Assembly (NCBI GenBank): GCA_037039685.1
Contig: JAWNGF010000013.1
Coordinates: 393,001-457,000, forward strand
Length of the DNA: 64,000 bases
Source of the DNA: Ceratobasidium sp. AG-K
Taxonomy: Eukaryota; Basidiomycota; Agaricomycetes; Cantharellales; Ceratobasidiaceae
Direction of reading: 5' to 3'
Part shown: positions 36,715 through 51,758 of the stretch, piece after piece
How positions within the stretch are numbered: position 1 is the first letter of the stretch
Layout: every line of letters begins with the position of its first letter
Position numbers and translations under genes: made by a program
The notes under the pieces: generated by a model
Seen by the model: only the letters and a program-made list of their open reading frames with translations
Database searches by the model: none
What the model was told of the DNA's origin: nothing

Positions 36715-39061
36715 ATGCTCTCGAACTTACAAGCCGGGAGGAACAGCCCAACAGGTTCTCAGGAGTCTTTGGGCTCGCATACTATCGCAGACTTGGGAGT
36801 CGATAATCACACTGAAGTACATAACCCAGTGACTGAACCCTTTGGCTCAAAGGACTGTTCTCATCGTGATCAGCCGGAGCCCCCACAGGTTCAATCGGCT
36901 GAGAGACCCGAGGTGGACACGGAAAAGGCAGCTACAGACAACTGGGAAGAGGATCCGCACAACCCACGTAATTGGTCTGGCTCCCGCAAGTGGACCTCTG
37001 CCGCAGTAGTTAGCGTTTATACCTTGGTTTCGTACGTTCAACGCCTTTGCGTTTCTATTTTTGATGCTGATCGTATATGATTGCAGCCCACTTGCATCAT
37101 CGTCAGTTATTCTGATCTAATCCATTAGGAGGCATGGCCAACCCTTACGTCCTCCGAATTAGCATGATAGCACCAGGTCTTCCCGAAATTGCAAGGGCGT
37201 TCGATGTTACTAACCCGACCATTGCTGCTCTTACATTGAGTATTTTCGTGCTAGCTTATGTACGTGACCATTGCGCTCTATTTACATTGATTTAGCTAAC
37301 GAGGGCACTAGGCAGTTGGTCCCCTTTTTATCACACCGTTCTCGGAAGGTGTGCAGCTACACTTTGATGTGGTGGATTACCAGGAGCTTACCTCGCACTA
37401 GTATATGGACGGAGCTGGCCGCTACATATCTCCAATATATTCTTCCTAATCTTCAACCTGGCCACAGCTTGGTCTCCCAACGTCACTTCGTTCATTGTCT
37501 TCCGTTTCTTAGGTATGAGATCCTTACCCGTTACATGAGCTCATTCCTCAGCAAGACCAATGTGACCTTGCAGCTGGCTTGGGAGGATCAGCTCCTATGA
37601 CAATCGGAGCAGGCTCGATCGCAGACCTTTTCGCTGAGAAAGATAGGGCGGTCGCCATGTCTTTATTCTCTCTTGGTCCCTTGATGGGTCCTATAATCGG
37701 CCCGGTAAGGCTCAAGTTTGTCAGTTTCTCCAATCGTGATATTTATACAGGAAATAGATCGCTGGTGGGTTTATAACCCAGGATATAGGATACCAATGGG
37801 TGTTTCGGATTATCTCTATTGCAGCTGGAATTGCTGGCGCAGTCGGGATACTCGTACTTCAGGAGACCTACCATCCTGTTCTAAGGTGGGATTTTTCGTG
37901 TTTCAATAATCGGGTGATGATCGACGAATTTGATAGGAAAAAATACGGGTACCCTGATCTCACTCCACAGGGTTCATTTAGCGAAGTTCTTTCAGAGAAT
38001 CTGCGTCGACCGATGCAGCTCCTTACCAGGAGTATGATATGCTTTATTTTGAGCTTATATATGGCCATGTGAGTGAACGCCTGCACATATGCGCTTGTAT
38101 ATCAGCTCAACGAAACCAAGCATTTATGGTACGTAGATAACGGTATGCTTAGTTGAGTTACCTAACACCATTTCAACAAAACCAAAAAAGGACTCCTCTA
38201 CTTGTACGTTCTCGTTGCATACAGTCGATTGATACTTACGTGCTGTTAGAATGTTTGTGACCTTCCCGACGCTCTTTTCAACATACTACGGATGGGGACC
38301 AGGCATCGCAGGACTTGTACGTTACCCAGCTACCCAATTGCTGCTGCATGACGCTCACGTCGCTTGCTCAAACAATATAGGCATACCTTGGCCTTGGTAT
38401 CGGTTTTATAGTTGCGGGTGTCGCGGGTCCGCGAGTAATTGACGCCGTCTACCAAAAGGTTCCGTCTTTTAGCTGACGTCATACTAATCCCGGCTGATAT
38501 ATCCCAATTTAGCTGGCCCAGAAGAATGGAGGGAAGGGAAAACCGGAGTATCGGATTCCACCTATGCTCATTGGTAGCTTTCTCATTCCTGTTGGGCTTT
38601 TGTGAGTATCACTTCCCAGCTTCGAAAGACATTCGTTGACCTAACTTTCACTACTTAGGTGGTACGGATGGTCTGCGCATGCAAGGCTACACTACATGAT
38701 GCCAATTGTTGGCTCTGGGATCTTCGGAGCGGGGATGATGTTTATATTGTAAGTCAAAGCTCATCAATCCGTTATATTTCGGGAACTAGCTTTCTGAAAT
38801 TCTTCGCCCAGTATTCCGATCCAGTTATATCTCGTCGACGCATTTACTTACGCAGCCAGTGCAATTGCAGCCGCAACTGCAATTCGTTCGTTGTTCGGTT
38901 TTGCGTTCCCACTCTTCGGCCAAAGGCTATTTGATGCAATGGGGACAGGGGGTGGGCATTCATTCCTTGCTGGAATAGCTGTAGTTGTGGGAGTTCCTTT
39001 CCCAATATGGATGTTCTTTAAGGGAGAGGAAATGCGAGCACGGAACCCTCTCAATCGGTAA
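36715..39061 (+). CDS. MFS transporter, DHA1 (drug:H+ / polyamine-like) family
   Basis: Plasma- or vacuolar-membrane proton antiporter; substrate unknown (drugs or polyamines are typical of the family). Fifteen exons give 520 residues. The N-terminal 90 or so residues are hydrophilic and contain [18 protein letters not shown], the conserved lead-in of this fungal group. Twelve membrane helices follow, with [19 protein letters not shown] covering the motif-A loop, [16 protein letters not shown], and LMGPIIGP at the motif-C position. Three exons are tiny: 37087-37101 (15 nt), 38121-38128 (8 nt) and 38191-38203 (13 nt). The last two restore YMAIIYGLLYLMFVTFP, exactly what this family has there. 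Without them the frame breaks. No lesion was found. The ATG at 36715 was chosen as the first in-frame ATG ahead of the conserved N-terminus. Confidence 0.9.
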
Positions 39062-40830
39062 TATACCTGTACAATGTTGCCTTACTAGTTTACCTTTGGA
39101 ATTTATCTTTCACCGTTCATAGGGTCCTATTTTTGCTCACGCGCAAAAAAAAAAAAAATAAAAATCGATTTTCATGCTGGTTTGAAAAATCAAACATGGC
39201 AGTATGGGTTATGGCTCGTATCACATGCCCGAGAATACGCCCGTGCCGGTATTGCTCTGTCTGCTTCGCTGCTCCTGTCTCGTCAAGCTTGCAGCACCCA
39301 GCGCTTTCCCCAGGTTGGTGGAGTAGTGCATCTTACGAAACCTCCCATGAACTCTTATCCAGCTCTAAGTCCACAAAGTTGAACTCAGCCTTCTTCGGAC
39401 GAGCAGGCGGTCTCAATTACGTGAAGTATCCGTGGTGGTCGAGTTGTATTTGTCCGGTCCCAACCTATGTTACTGGCGTTGAACACCCAGTAGGGATACG
39501 TTATGATCAATTCAGAGCAGCCGTTTCGAGTGGAAATGATACATCTTTAACTCGGTGGTGAGTTGGTCACGATGGCACCTCTCTAAGGAATCTGTTGGCC
39601 TGGGTTGCCGAGGGGACCCCACCCGGGCAAACAAATGCACACGGAAACCTCTAGGTTTACTAGGTTATTGGGCGTCCCAGGGCTCACTGTCACGACGGGC
39701 GTAGCCTCGGGTGGATCTTAACTGCCGAGTTAGACTTAGACTCTCAGTCAACCGCCCTGTTCACTAGGCACCCGCCACGCTACCTGTAGTGGGACCTCAA
39801 TATGGCACTTATTGCCGGTACCACACGTGATTGAAATCACAGAATATCCAAGCCAAATTGCTTGGTTTGGCTGCGTGATCAACATTTCAAGCACTCTTGC
39901 GAACAACACCTAACGATCTACTGCCTTCAACAAATGGAACATCCTAACCCTGGATTCGAGGTCTGGCAATAGTCATGCTGAGTCCAGGTGTCTGTGTTGA
40001 CCATCCTGTACGTGCGCTTGGTGACTATCTAGTTTATGGCGCCCATATTTGGAGTCTCGGCTTTAGGTAAATTGGGCGTTTGGAACCGCTGGTGGTTGCC
40101 TTGGCTCAAAGGGCGGCTGTGGCGTTTGCGGGGAGATTTCCTCTGGCGAAGAGTCGAGACCGATTGATATCCCGGGAGCAAATTGAGGTTGACCGTATGT
40201 GGCGCCGGCGACCAAGTCGTGACGATCAGGGGATAAATTTCAAGGAGATCTTGGCTCGAGACCAGCCCCGATCTGATCGATGAGTGGCAGAAATATGTGG
40301 CGTCCAGGTACTAGGGAATGGATCCATGGTCGTGTCGAGGAGATTGAATGTGGTTCGGGGATGCGCGATAGGCGAACGAGCTCAATCGCCTGGTCTTATT
40401 AATTCCGAAAGTTGGGCCCCAACCTGACGTACGATCACTAGGGTGAGCGGGGGCGGAGAATTCAGGCTTCAAACCTCGGTGTCCAGAGCCTAAAGTCCTT
40501 GTGCCTAGCTTGATGGAAAGTGTCAAGGTCGCATTCCATTAACCGGTTGACCATTTATGTTTATTCCAACTGCGTACATTCAGAGTCAAGGGAAAGCAAG
40601 AGTGGACTAGATCGTCGAGTCTTGAGCTTCAAGTCGAGAAAGAGTTGTAATGCGTCGGTGGCCGCGGCTGATACAACGCTCCGGTCTCTGTTCCATCACA
40701 GGTAAGTTGGGGCTCATGAGACAATTTGTTAAGCATAGGTAAAATGAGTGGCGAGGTCGCACAGCATGAAAACACTCGACTGACGTCAGCAGCCCATACC
40801 GCGAAAGCACGTGATTTTCCGTTCTCCATC
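39062..40830. other. Intergenic 1.8 kb, possible gene fragment near 40.1 kb
   Basis: A run of 14 A lies at 39145-39158 just after the MFS gene. An open frame at about 40080-40283 (with SREQIEVDRMWRRRPS) looks more protein-like than its surroundings, but I cannot identify it or find upstream exons. The right end should hold the chitinase promoter. Confidence 0.4.
40781..40813 (+). promoter_or_regulatory. CRE palindrome and E-box upstream of the chitinase ATG
   Basis: A perfect TGACGTCA (40781-40788, the ATF/CREB bZIP site) and a CACGTG (40808-40813, a bHLH site) lie within 50 bp of the preferred start codon. If translation starts at the in-frame ATG at 40744 instead, these would be coding. 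Binding is inferred from motif identity only. Confidence 0.4.
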
Positions 40831-43087
<2,257 letters not shown>

Positions 43088-44451
43088 GTCCGAGTATACA
43101 ACAGGTGTTCTGTTTTATCGCAAATGAGGATAAATATAACGTTTTCAGCTGGAATGGTTAGTGAAATAGCTTTGAAGGGAACCAGATAGATATATGCGCC
43201 CAGATAACAATAGGAGCCGCATGGAATAAATGAGGGCGGCCTTTCAAAGGGGGCGAGGGGTTGTGCGGACATTCGATTGAATTACTTCACGTCCGCTCGG
43301 GTTTGAACAGCCAAATCTTTCTGCTCATTTTTGGTCCACTAGGGTGGAGCGCGAGTCAATAATCTTAGTTGCGTAATGGCCACGAAGCGTTTCTAGAGCA
43401 AGGCAGGTTGAATCCGTCTCACAATGTCCCATCGCATCTAGATAAATACCGCATGTGGTTAATATGTTCAGATTGTTACCTGTTGCCATTCCAGGAAGTT
43501 CCCTTAATGTCAAGCGAAGACCTATATTTGGTAAAAGTCCCAGACGAGCATACCGGAGACGATCCAATTTCTAACACATTAGAGGATCGACCATCCGGCC
43601 CACCCAGCACATGTAGGCTGAATGACGCTCCGCCTAAATGTCCAAATGACAATAGAAACACGAGTACAAGGTCTACCCCAGACCCGAACTAGCATCTTTG
43701 CACAATACCGCAACGCACACCATTATTCAAAGGTAATGCTCTTTCAAGTCAGTGAACATCTGTTTCTTCCGAATTATTCGCGGGATTAGAGGGCATTATG
43801 CAACAACATAGGCTACATGAACTGGATTACTAGTTCCTTGTCCCACTTATCTGCTTCTTTACCATCGGTCTTCCTGACTCGCGCGCTAGGAGTCGTCCCA
43901 GCTCTATACTCGTCGCAGCCGACGTTCAGTTTCCCAGGTGCCAATGTAACACGGCTGTACGAGCAAAAGGAACCTGGGCAAAGGTACATTATCATCGGGG
44001 GAGGGGGGGATATTTTCCTCTTATTCTCCGTCGGAACCGTTGTTTTGTTGGGTTTGCCTACATGCGCTGGGCACGGTACCGAAGAGATGGGAGCCGAGAA
44101 CGAGATCGAACCCCCTAGATTACGTGAGCGCCCAGCGGCCCTCGATCGAACGCACGCTCAGACAACAAACCCACCACCGATTACTATTGGCATGATTTTC
44201 TGACCGATATGAGTGCAAATAATGACCTGATGCCGCACGTGTAGGTTTATTGAACCTAACACAGTTGGAGCCGCGCATAGCGCGGGACCGCGGCGCGCGA
44301 CCAAAAGATTATCAAATTCGAAGATGGCTGTGATCGAGGAGGTATATAGATCGCGCTCGACACTTGGAGCTCTCCAAAGCCATCTCTACCCTCATACTTG
44401 GCGTTATAACCCCCTTCATACCCCGTGTTTATTTCTCCGAGAATCCCTATT
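43088..44451. other. Intergenic 1.4 kb with TATA box of the first glucosyltransferase
   Basis: No gene is supported; a 128-codon frame at 43817-44203 has no recognisable feature. TATATA at 44343-44348 lies just over 100 bp upstream of the glucosyltransferase ATG and is a plausible core-promoter element. Confidence 0.45.
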
Positions 44452-47400
44452 ATGATCGTTGACAATCATAAAACAGGCTCTTCTCGATCATCGAGGCAGC
44501 AGAGCACATATAGCGAGTCACCCGCTCCTTCCTCTGCTTCGACCAACCCCTTTTCGAACCCGCATACTCCTTCTCGTAGCTTTGAGTCTCTAGCTCAGGC
44601 TACCGCCCAGCCACCACTACCGCCGGCGTATGCTCCCCCGGTTCCGTCAAGGTCTTTCGATTCGAGAAAGGGGACCTCCGACCAAGACGAAAAGCTCTAC
44701 TTGCATTCGGAAGAAAGTTCCTCAACATGTGAGTAAATCCGGACAAATTGCCAGCTATGACAATCTAAATGTCCTATAGTCAGCCAGATGGATGAAAAAG
44801 ACACGTTGCTGGGCTATAGCTCGAAACTCGACACGGAAACAACATTCCAAGACGATGGACGTCTTCAAATCTCCTTTGGTAATAGGCTGTCCAGGAAGCT
44901 CCCGGATGATTATGCCGTGCATGTGGAAGAGATTGACATTGACGAGACTGGGTTTCATCATGCGCCGCCTATGAGCATTAACATCATGATTGTGGGGAGT
45001 AGAGGCAAGTTTTCCTTGGGCAAGCCGTAACACGTTCTGGCTAACGCTCGTCTGCGTTACAGGTGATGTCCAGCCCTATCTAGCGCTCGGTCAGCGACTT
45101 CAGCGACACGGTCATACCGTTCGTCTCTCAACCCACGAAACCTTCCGAAAACTCGTCAAAGACGCTGGATTGCTATTTTTCAATATTGGAGGTGACCCCC
45201 ATGAACTGATGAGCTACATGGTTCGGAATCCCGGGCTTATACCTGGCTTCGAAAGTATGAGGAATGGAGATATTGGAAAAAAGCAAAAGATGGTTGCAGA
45301 AGTGGGTCTTCTCTTCGACCTCCGATTCGAAAATACCTGACATAATGACATAGATGCTTGATCGATGCTTTTTGTCGTGCTATGAAGCTGATGAGGGATC
45401 ACCGGGAGAACCTGGGTTTGCCGCCGATGCGATCATTTCCAATCCACCTACTTTCGCGCATATCCATTGCGCAGAGGCATTTGGTATCCCGTTACTTTTG
45501 TCATTCAGTGAGTTCGTATCGACGAGATATTCGAGCGAGCTGACTCGCAGTGCTTAGCTATGCCATGGTGCTCAACCGCTGCGTTTCCTCACCCATTGGT
45601 CAACATTAAACAAACGGGATCGAGCGAGCCAACTGCAGTCAATTACTACTCATATGGACTAGTCGACTTGATGACTTGGCAAGGGTATGCATCTCACTCT
45701 CGTAAATTTGCCCATCGAATTCACAATATCCTTCGGTAGTCTCGGACATGTTATCAACAAATTCCGCATGAAGAAACTCGGTCTCGAATATCTCACGACT
45801 GCATCTGCCGTGAACATGATCGAGCGTTGTGGGATCCCTTGGACGTACTGTCTCTCACCTGCACTTGTGTCAAAGCCGCAAGATTGGATGGGTCATATCG
45901 GTACGCATATACCCGGCGTTTGGAGAACTTTCTTTGGTTGATGGGGATTGATAGATGTTGTTGGTTTCTATTTCCTCGATCTCGCGAAGGATTACGACCC
46001 ACCCGCGGATCTGGTCGAGTTCATTTGCTCAGGAGAGCCACCTATCTATGTTGGGTAAGTATACCTCTCGTGGTATTAGCTCGAATCACCTGAATAACGG
46101 GATCCTTGTTAGTTTCGGTTCGATTGTGCTGGAGAATCCTCAGGAGATGACGAGTATGTGTTAAATCTAACGCATGATTTTAACAACTAAACTCGTGTCG
46201 ATAGGAGCGATCCTTGGCGGCATTGCACAAGCCGGAGTTCGCGCGATCGTCTCACCAGGCTGGGGAGGGTTAGACGAAACCATGATCAAGGAGGCTGGAC
46301 CACACGTGTTTGCGCTTGGCAACGTTCCACATGATTGGCTATTCCAGTATGTGAGCGCAGTTTGCCACCACGGAGGAGCAGGTGAGCGCGTTCATTTTAT
46401 TTTGATAGCACTTAGGAGCTGAATCGGGGGATAGGTACGACGGCAATCGGCTTGAAGTGCGGAAAGCCCACAATCATCGTTCCCTTCTTTGGCGACCAGG
46501 TGAGTTTCACCTAGTGTTTCTGCTACTTCATCGAGTACTGATATATCTTCCCCTTAGCCTTGGTGGGCCGCCCAACTTGCACGCCGGGGTGCTGGACCAC
46601 CTCCGTTAAATTCCAAGAATCTGACCGCAGAATCATTCGCTACCGCCATCCGCGTGGCACTTGCTCCGAATACTGTTGACGCTGCGCGGAAAGTCGGTGA
46701 CCTTGTCAAGGCAGAGGTAGATTTTACTTCACAGCCGTGTGATTATATGCTAATTGATCCCAGGATGGAGTGCAAAACGGAGTCGAGTCGTTCCATCGAC
46801 ACATGCCTTTGCTCAATATGCGGTATGCACCCTTTGTTGCGTCGGTCTGGTCCTTGACTAACCCGTATCCCAAGATGCGACCTGGACCCTGACCGAGTCG
46901 CTGTGTGGTATTGCCCAGCATACAAGCTGCGGCTGAGTGCGTTTGCGGCTCAAGTCTTGGCCGAAGTTGGCGAAATCGATCTTAACAAGCTGAAATTACA
47001 TCGTGAGTCTTGTTTCATCCTGTTGGTCGACGTCAACTAAGGATCCTTAGGATCTCGGGAGTACGATACGCGCTCCGAGGCCATCGATCCCCTCACTGGT
47101 ATGACGGGTCCAGCTATTAGAATCGTGAACGATTTCGGCCGGGGGGTGGCTAAGCTGCCTACGCGACCTGACAAAGGCCTTATGAAGATGACTGCTGCTG
47201 GGGTTGTTGGTAAGAGCTAGCGTCGCGGCGATCGAATACTTGAATTTACGCGAACATTGTACACCAGGCCTGCAAACCACCCTCCAAGGTGCGACAGAAG
47301 GTCTGTCCAACGTCCCCAAGTTGTATGGTGGCGAGGTGCGCGAACACAAGAAAGTCAAGGGATTCGGTTCGGGCGTGGTGGAAGGCAGCAAGGTGTGTAT

Positions 47401-47922
47401 ATCTTGTCGCTAGAGCTCAATAGTAAGGCTGAGGGCTTGCATAGGGACTTGCCTTTGGGATTTACGATGGTTTATCCGATTTCGTCAGGGAACCGGTGAA
47501 AGGCTATGAGAAGAATGTATGGTGCCTTTTGTATTAATTTTTTTAAATTTCCCGCTAACTATAGGCTTTTTAGGGAGTTTTGGGTGCTGCGGGTGGTGTC
47601 GGCATTGGATGTAGGCTCACCTCACACGACAGATATCCCCAATGTCCGCTGACAAACCTTCTTCGCAGCCATGAACCTCATAACGAAACCCATCTCTGGA
47701 ATGATGCAGTTCTTCTCGATGCCGATGGAGGGCACCGCAAAGGATTTACGCGGACTATTTCAAAAAGAGATTGGGAAAGAGAGAACCGCGACTAGGTATG
47801 CCCAAGGAGTATTAGCGGCGAAACAGGCTAGTCAGAGGGAGCGGGAGGTCGTTATCAAGGCGTTTGCGACACACAAGGTTCGATCTCAGCGAGAAAAGAA
47901 GGGGAAGGGAAAGGCGACGTGA
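44452..47922 (+). CDS. Sterol 3-beta-glucosyltransferase, array copy 1 (intact)
   Basis: GT1/GT28-type enzyme expected to transfer glucose from UDP-glucose to the sterol 3-hydroxyl, as Atg26/Ugt51 does. Eighteen exons give 852 residues in one frame. A Ser/Pro-rich N-terminus (about 150 residues) precedes the GT28 fold, which starts [20 protein letters not shown]. The donor-binding half has [17 protein letters not shown] and [13 protein letters not shown] (about residue 498), then VPFFGDQPWWA. Residues from about 640 to 800 are Gly-rich ([20 protein letters not shown], then ITKPISG) and resemble the C-terminal region of VPS13/ATG2 proteins. A Lys-rich tail ends the protein. There is no visible GRAM/PH domain. 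Intron 45005-45062 uses a GC donor where copies 3 and 4 have GT. This is the only copy of the array without a coding lesion. Confidence 0.9.
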
Positions 47923-49504
47923 CAGACTGTTACGTGAGGTAGTCTATGGGTATTCTCGTTAGGGTTATAATTATAGATAGCATTCGTGATTTAATCCGAT
48001 AACTTATACTATTTGATGATTAGCTTGTGCATACGTTAGTCTCGAGTTTCGGGGAGTGGTGGAAATCTGAGTCCAATTAGCTCACACCGCAATACAATAG
48101 ATGCCTAGTTCATCCCGGCTCGTTGGCCCATGTGATATGTCCAGGTTGTAGCACTTGCCCGGGGGGGGGGGGGGGGGCATCAGGAAAAGTGGCTCAGCAA
48201 GATATGCACTTATCTACGGTTACCTAGGTTTGAGGTTGACCATAATCCGGATAAGGATAAGCCATGTAACCCTGATGGTAATATTACCGGCACATATACC
48301 GATTCCGCAGGATTACCTGGACTTAATTCTGATAGTCTTTACCTTCGGGCTAAACTTGTTGCCCATTATCCTCATAGATAACGCTTGCTCAGACTGATGT
48401 TTAATACCAGATCCTCCAGCTGGATGGGTGCATGCATGCCACCCCCAGGGTTTTCCCTTATTTGGCTTATTGTTTTAGTTTTAATACATATGGGTCAAAT
48501 TAATTGCACTTGGTTCGAGTATAGTTTATACAATGAGTGCAGAGGCAGAACAATCCAATTATGAGTAAACGCTTCAAGACCTCTAAGCGCGATAAATGAG
48601 ATAATCAAAAGGTTGGTTAGTGGGTTCACCTGCGAGGCTGTCAATCGGCGCCGCGGGGAATGCCGCGAGCTACGCAATCAAAAATCTTGGTTAGACTCCC
48701 ATCATTACTAAGCCTGATATTGAGGTCTATTCCTGTACTATATCGCATATGTTATGCAGTTTGTCCTGGCTTGCGGTAAATTATCTACTGAGGAATAACT
48801 TACTATGCGCGGTCTAATGACACATCAGCTATCATTCAATTGGTTAGGGTAAACTGGGATGCCAACTTGAAGGCGGAATGAACTCACACGCTGAGGGAGG
48901 AGTCGGGGGTTGCATCGGAGAGACGGTGGCATCGGGGAGCGACACCGCGAGTTATAAAGGAAAACTGCGAGTGGGATCGATAGACCGCTACGATGCATGT
49001 ATACCAAGCCCAAGAATCCGAAGGCACCACCGTGGGCAGCTCATTGATTGAATTCGGGATGCGTCGGGCGAACTTCACGCCAATCGTGCTCAATCAGTAG
49101 CGTCGTGTACCGATCGAGCAGTTTAGAACAATCATAGGAGGCTTCTACGCGTCACGTTCATATACACCAATAGAAATATACTCACAATTGCCTTGTCGGT
49201 ATGATGAGCCATGGTCTATGTGGTGAGCGCTTATGCCACACTTAGCTAGCCGGACAGAGCTGGTCAGACACGTGATCGCCGTAATGTCGGGCGACCTTTC
49301 CTGATACCGCCCGCCCCCACCTCCCAATTTCGCCTCCCATCTTCCCTTTGGTCTTCCTCACCTGCCTTGGCTCTGTAAGTGAAACGAGTCGACGGGTAAT
49401 TCCTACGCCGCCAAAGGTTGCATTATTTCATTTATTGTTGGATCGTTGGTTTCTAACCGAAGAGTGGCATCTCGAGTGACCCGCGGTGATCTGCGTGACC
49501 GTTT
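47923..49504. other. Intergenic 1.6 kb with a G17 run
   Basis: A homopolymer of 17 G (48161-48177) follows CCC; it may form a quadruplex and is a spot where assemblies err. Otherwise only short frames are seen, none recognisable. Confidence 0.5.
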
Positions 49505-50414
49505 CACCTTTGCGCATATACATTGCGCTGAAGCACTAGGAATTCCTTTGCTCCTATCTTTCACTAAGTTTAGCCTAGCTTGAAGTGTGAATAAGCCACC
49601 GAGAATATTTTCAGCCATGCCATGGTGTGCAACCGCTGCATTCCCTCATCCATTAGTCAATATTCAGCACATACAGAGTCAAATGATCTGACCGCGATTA
49701 ACTACTATTCATATTGCCTAGTAGATTTATTGACTTGGCAAGGGTGAGACGACCCCCTCGAAGTCGTTCCAATATATCTCATAATTGACATTTTAGGCTT
49801 GGACACACAATTAACAAGCTCCGTATGAAGCGGCTCGGACTGGACTACCTTACCACCGCGTCTGCGATGGGAATGATTGAGCGCTGTGGGATCCCTTGGA
49901 CGTATTGCATTTCGCCTGCACCGGTACCTAAGCCTCAGGACTGGACGCGTCATATCAGTGCGCATAGACCCCAAATTTTGTTGGCTTCAGATCCAAGCAT
50001 CCACTATTCTTTAATCTAGATGTCGTTGGATTTTATTTTCTCGAACTTGCAAAGGGCTACATTCGATCCAAGGATTTGGTTGAGTTTATCAACTCAGGAG
50101 AGCCACTGTTCTACATTGGGTATGTTGTGACTGTATTACTGTACCGTGTGGTTGTAGCCTAAGCGTAGACATGGATATCAGGTTCGGGCCAATCGTACTG
50201 GATAATCAAAAGCAGATGACAAGTATGTGTTTCATCGCTCCCTGCTCTAGAGTTCGCTTATTCAATACCGAAAACAGAAGCAATCCTAGGTGGGACGATC
50301 ACCAATGCGTTCGCTGCGTACAAGATTCAATTTCAGCGAGAGAGAAAGGGAAAGGACAGGGAAAAGCAAGATGATGCTTTTCCTCGCGAGACGTTGGCGT
50401 TCTTGACCATCTGA
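49505..50414 (+). pseudogene. Sterol glucosyltransferase relic, array copy 2
   Basis: Only the middle of the gene remains. It starts at [18 protein letters not shown] and keeps [49 protein letters not shown] and the exon leading to QKQMT. Several lesions are visible. The donor after LLLSF has changed from GT to CT (ctaagt). A 1-nt shift separates NIQHIQ from the SNDLTAINYYSY frame. At about 50300 the segment AILGG is fused to the extreme C-terminal tail (NAFAAYKIQFQRERKGK), which removes the whole UDP-binding and VPS13-like regions. The 5' third of the gene is absent. Exon boundaries still match those of copies 1, 3 and 4, so it is a decayed tandem duplicate, not a processed copy. Confidence 0.9.
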
Positions 50415-51758
50415 GATTAATTTATGTACTTGAAAGCTCTATATTTTATGACGTAATTGTGAACTCGTTATGCTCAACTTTTGGTTGACTGAGAGCGGAG
50501 CCGTGATTAGGGCTGTCCACGATACGGATTAGATAATACTAAGTTGAATTGAATATGTACCAGATAAGAACTCAATCTTATCGGCCGCGTATCTTGTATG
50601 GAGATCTCCGAATAAATATTACTCAATATCTTATTTATATCGTATTGTAATCGAATCCTGGTAACTAGATACAGATTGGCAAGGGTGCTCCACCCGACAG
50701 CCAGCCTCCAGCACTAACCAGCACGCAGTAATCAAACCAAACACTGCTTTATCCAGGTAATAGCAATACACGGGCCTCGGAGAACACAAAAGTACTTTAG
50801 CCTGAACCACGAACGGCCTTGAACGCATGTTCCTTGCTCGAATGACTTACCTAACCTAGCCTAGGCTCTCTACGTGAGCTAGGAATCCTGTAGCCTATGT
50901 TATACCTATAGTACAGGTGAGATTATAGTTAAATTATACTGAGGGGGGTCGCTGTTACGCACAAGGGGCCTCCAAACGGTGGCAGCGAGCGGCGATGTGG
51001 TGGGGCAAGCTGCGAACTTACCACGTGATGGGGGTACACGTGTATTGATATCATATGATGACTTTTCAAATACAAACAAATACGTCACCCTACCCCGATC
51101 GTATGGTATTGAGTAGTACGGGGATCAAGTGGAGCGTACTAGGTACGGACTCCATTCGTATCTTATCAGTACTAAGCCATTTTATTCAATAAGTATCATA
51201 CTAAATTACACCCCTAGCCGTGATCGTTGGCTTTATGCCACTCCACACGTGACCAATTTGCGGTATGGGAGTCTGGGGCACAACCGTTTACCATTATACC
51301 ATTCAAAGGCATCCGTCAAACCTGTGCCAAAGTCCCTTTCGAGATTTGGCTACTTGTGATAAAGTACATCGATTCATTCTATAATTGTAGACCACACCTC
51401 AGATTTGTCAGCCTCATGTTTGCTCGCCGAGACACCCCATGTACCCCGTAATTGTCTAGCTCGTAAGCAGGATTTGCTTAGACTCAAAGTCCTTTGTAAT
51501 TCATGGTTCGACTGTTGTTACTTTTACCAGTTGGGTGTGTCGGAACACCGCGAGGCGCGCGTTGCGAAACTATATCAAATTCCTACACGCTCGTGTCCAG
51601 AGGCTGAACGCCACTATGAACAAAGCCGGACGCCTATTAAACAGCCAGGTATGCCCCGGAGTCGATTTTCACTCTCGAACTTGGCACCCTAGACTGGGCA
51701 CGCCCTTGGCTCAAAGTTCGACTAGCTTCTGATTGTCTCAAGACGTTCTTGGCAAACA
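50415..51758. other. Intergenic 1.3 kb upstream of array copy 3
   Basis: AT-rich sequence with short frames. A stretch near 51310-51410 (VPFEIWLLVIKYID) faintly recalls an F-box start but nothing downstream supports a gene. No clear transposon ends were seen. Confidence 0.4.

Noticed and set aside
51310..51440. Possible F-box start (VPFEIWLLVIKYID)
   Set aside because: Only a short hydrophobic match; no F-box core or downstream repeats follow in any frame.
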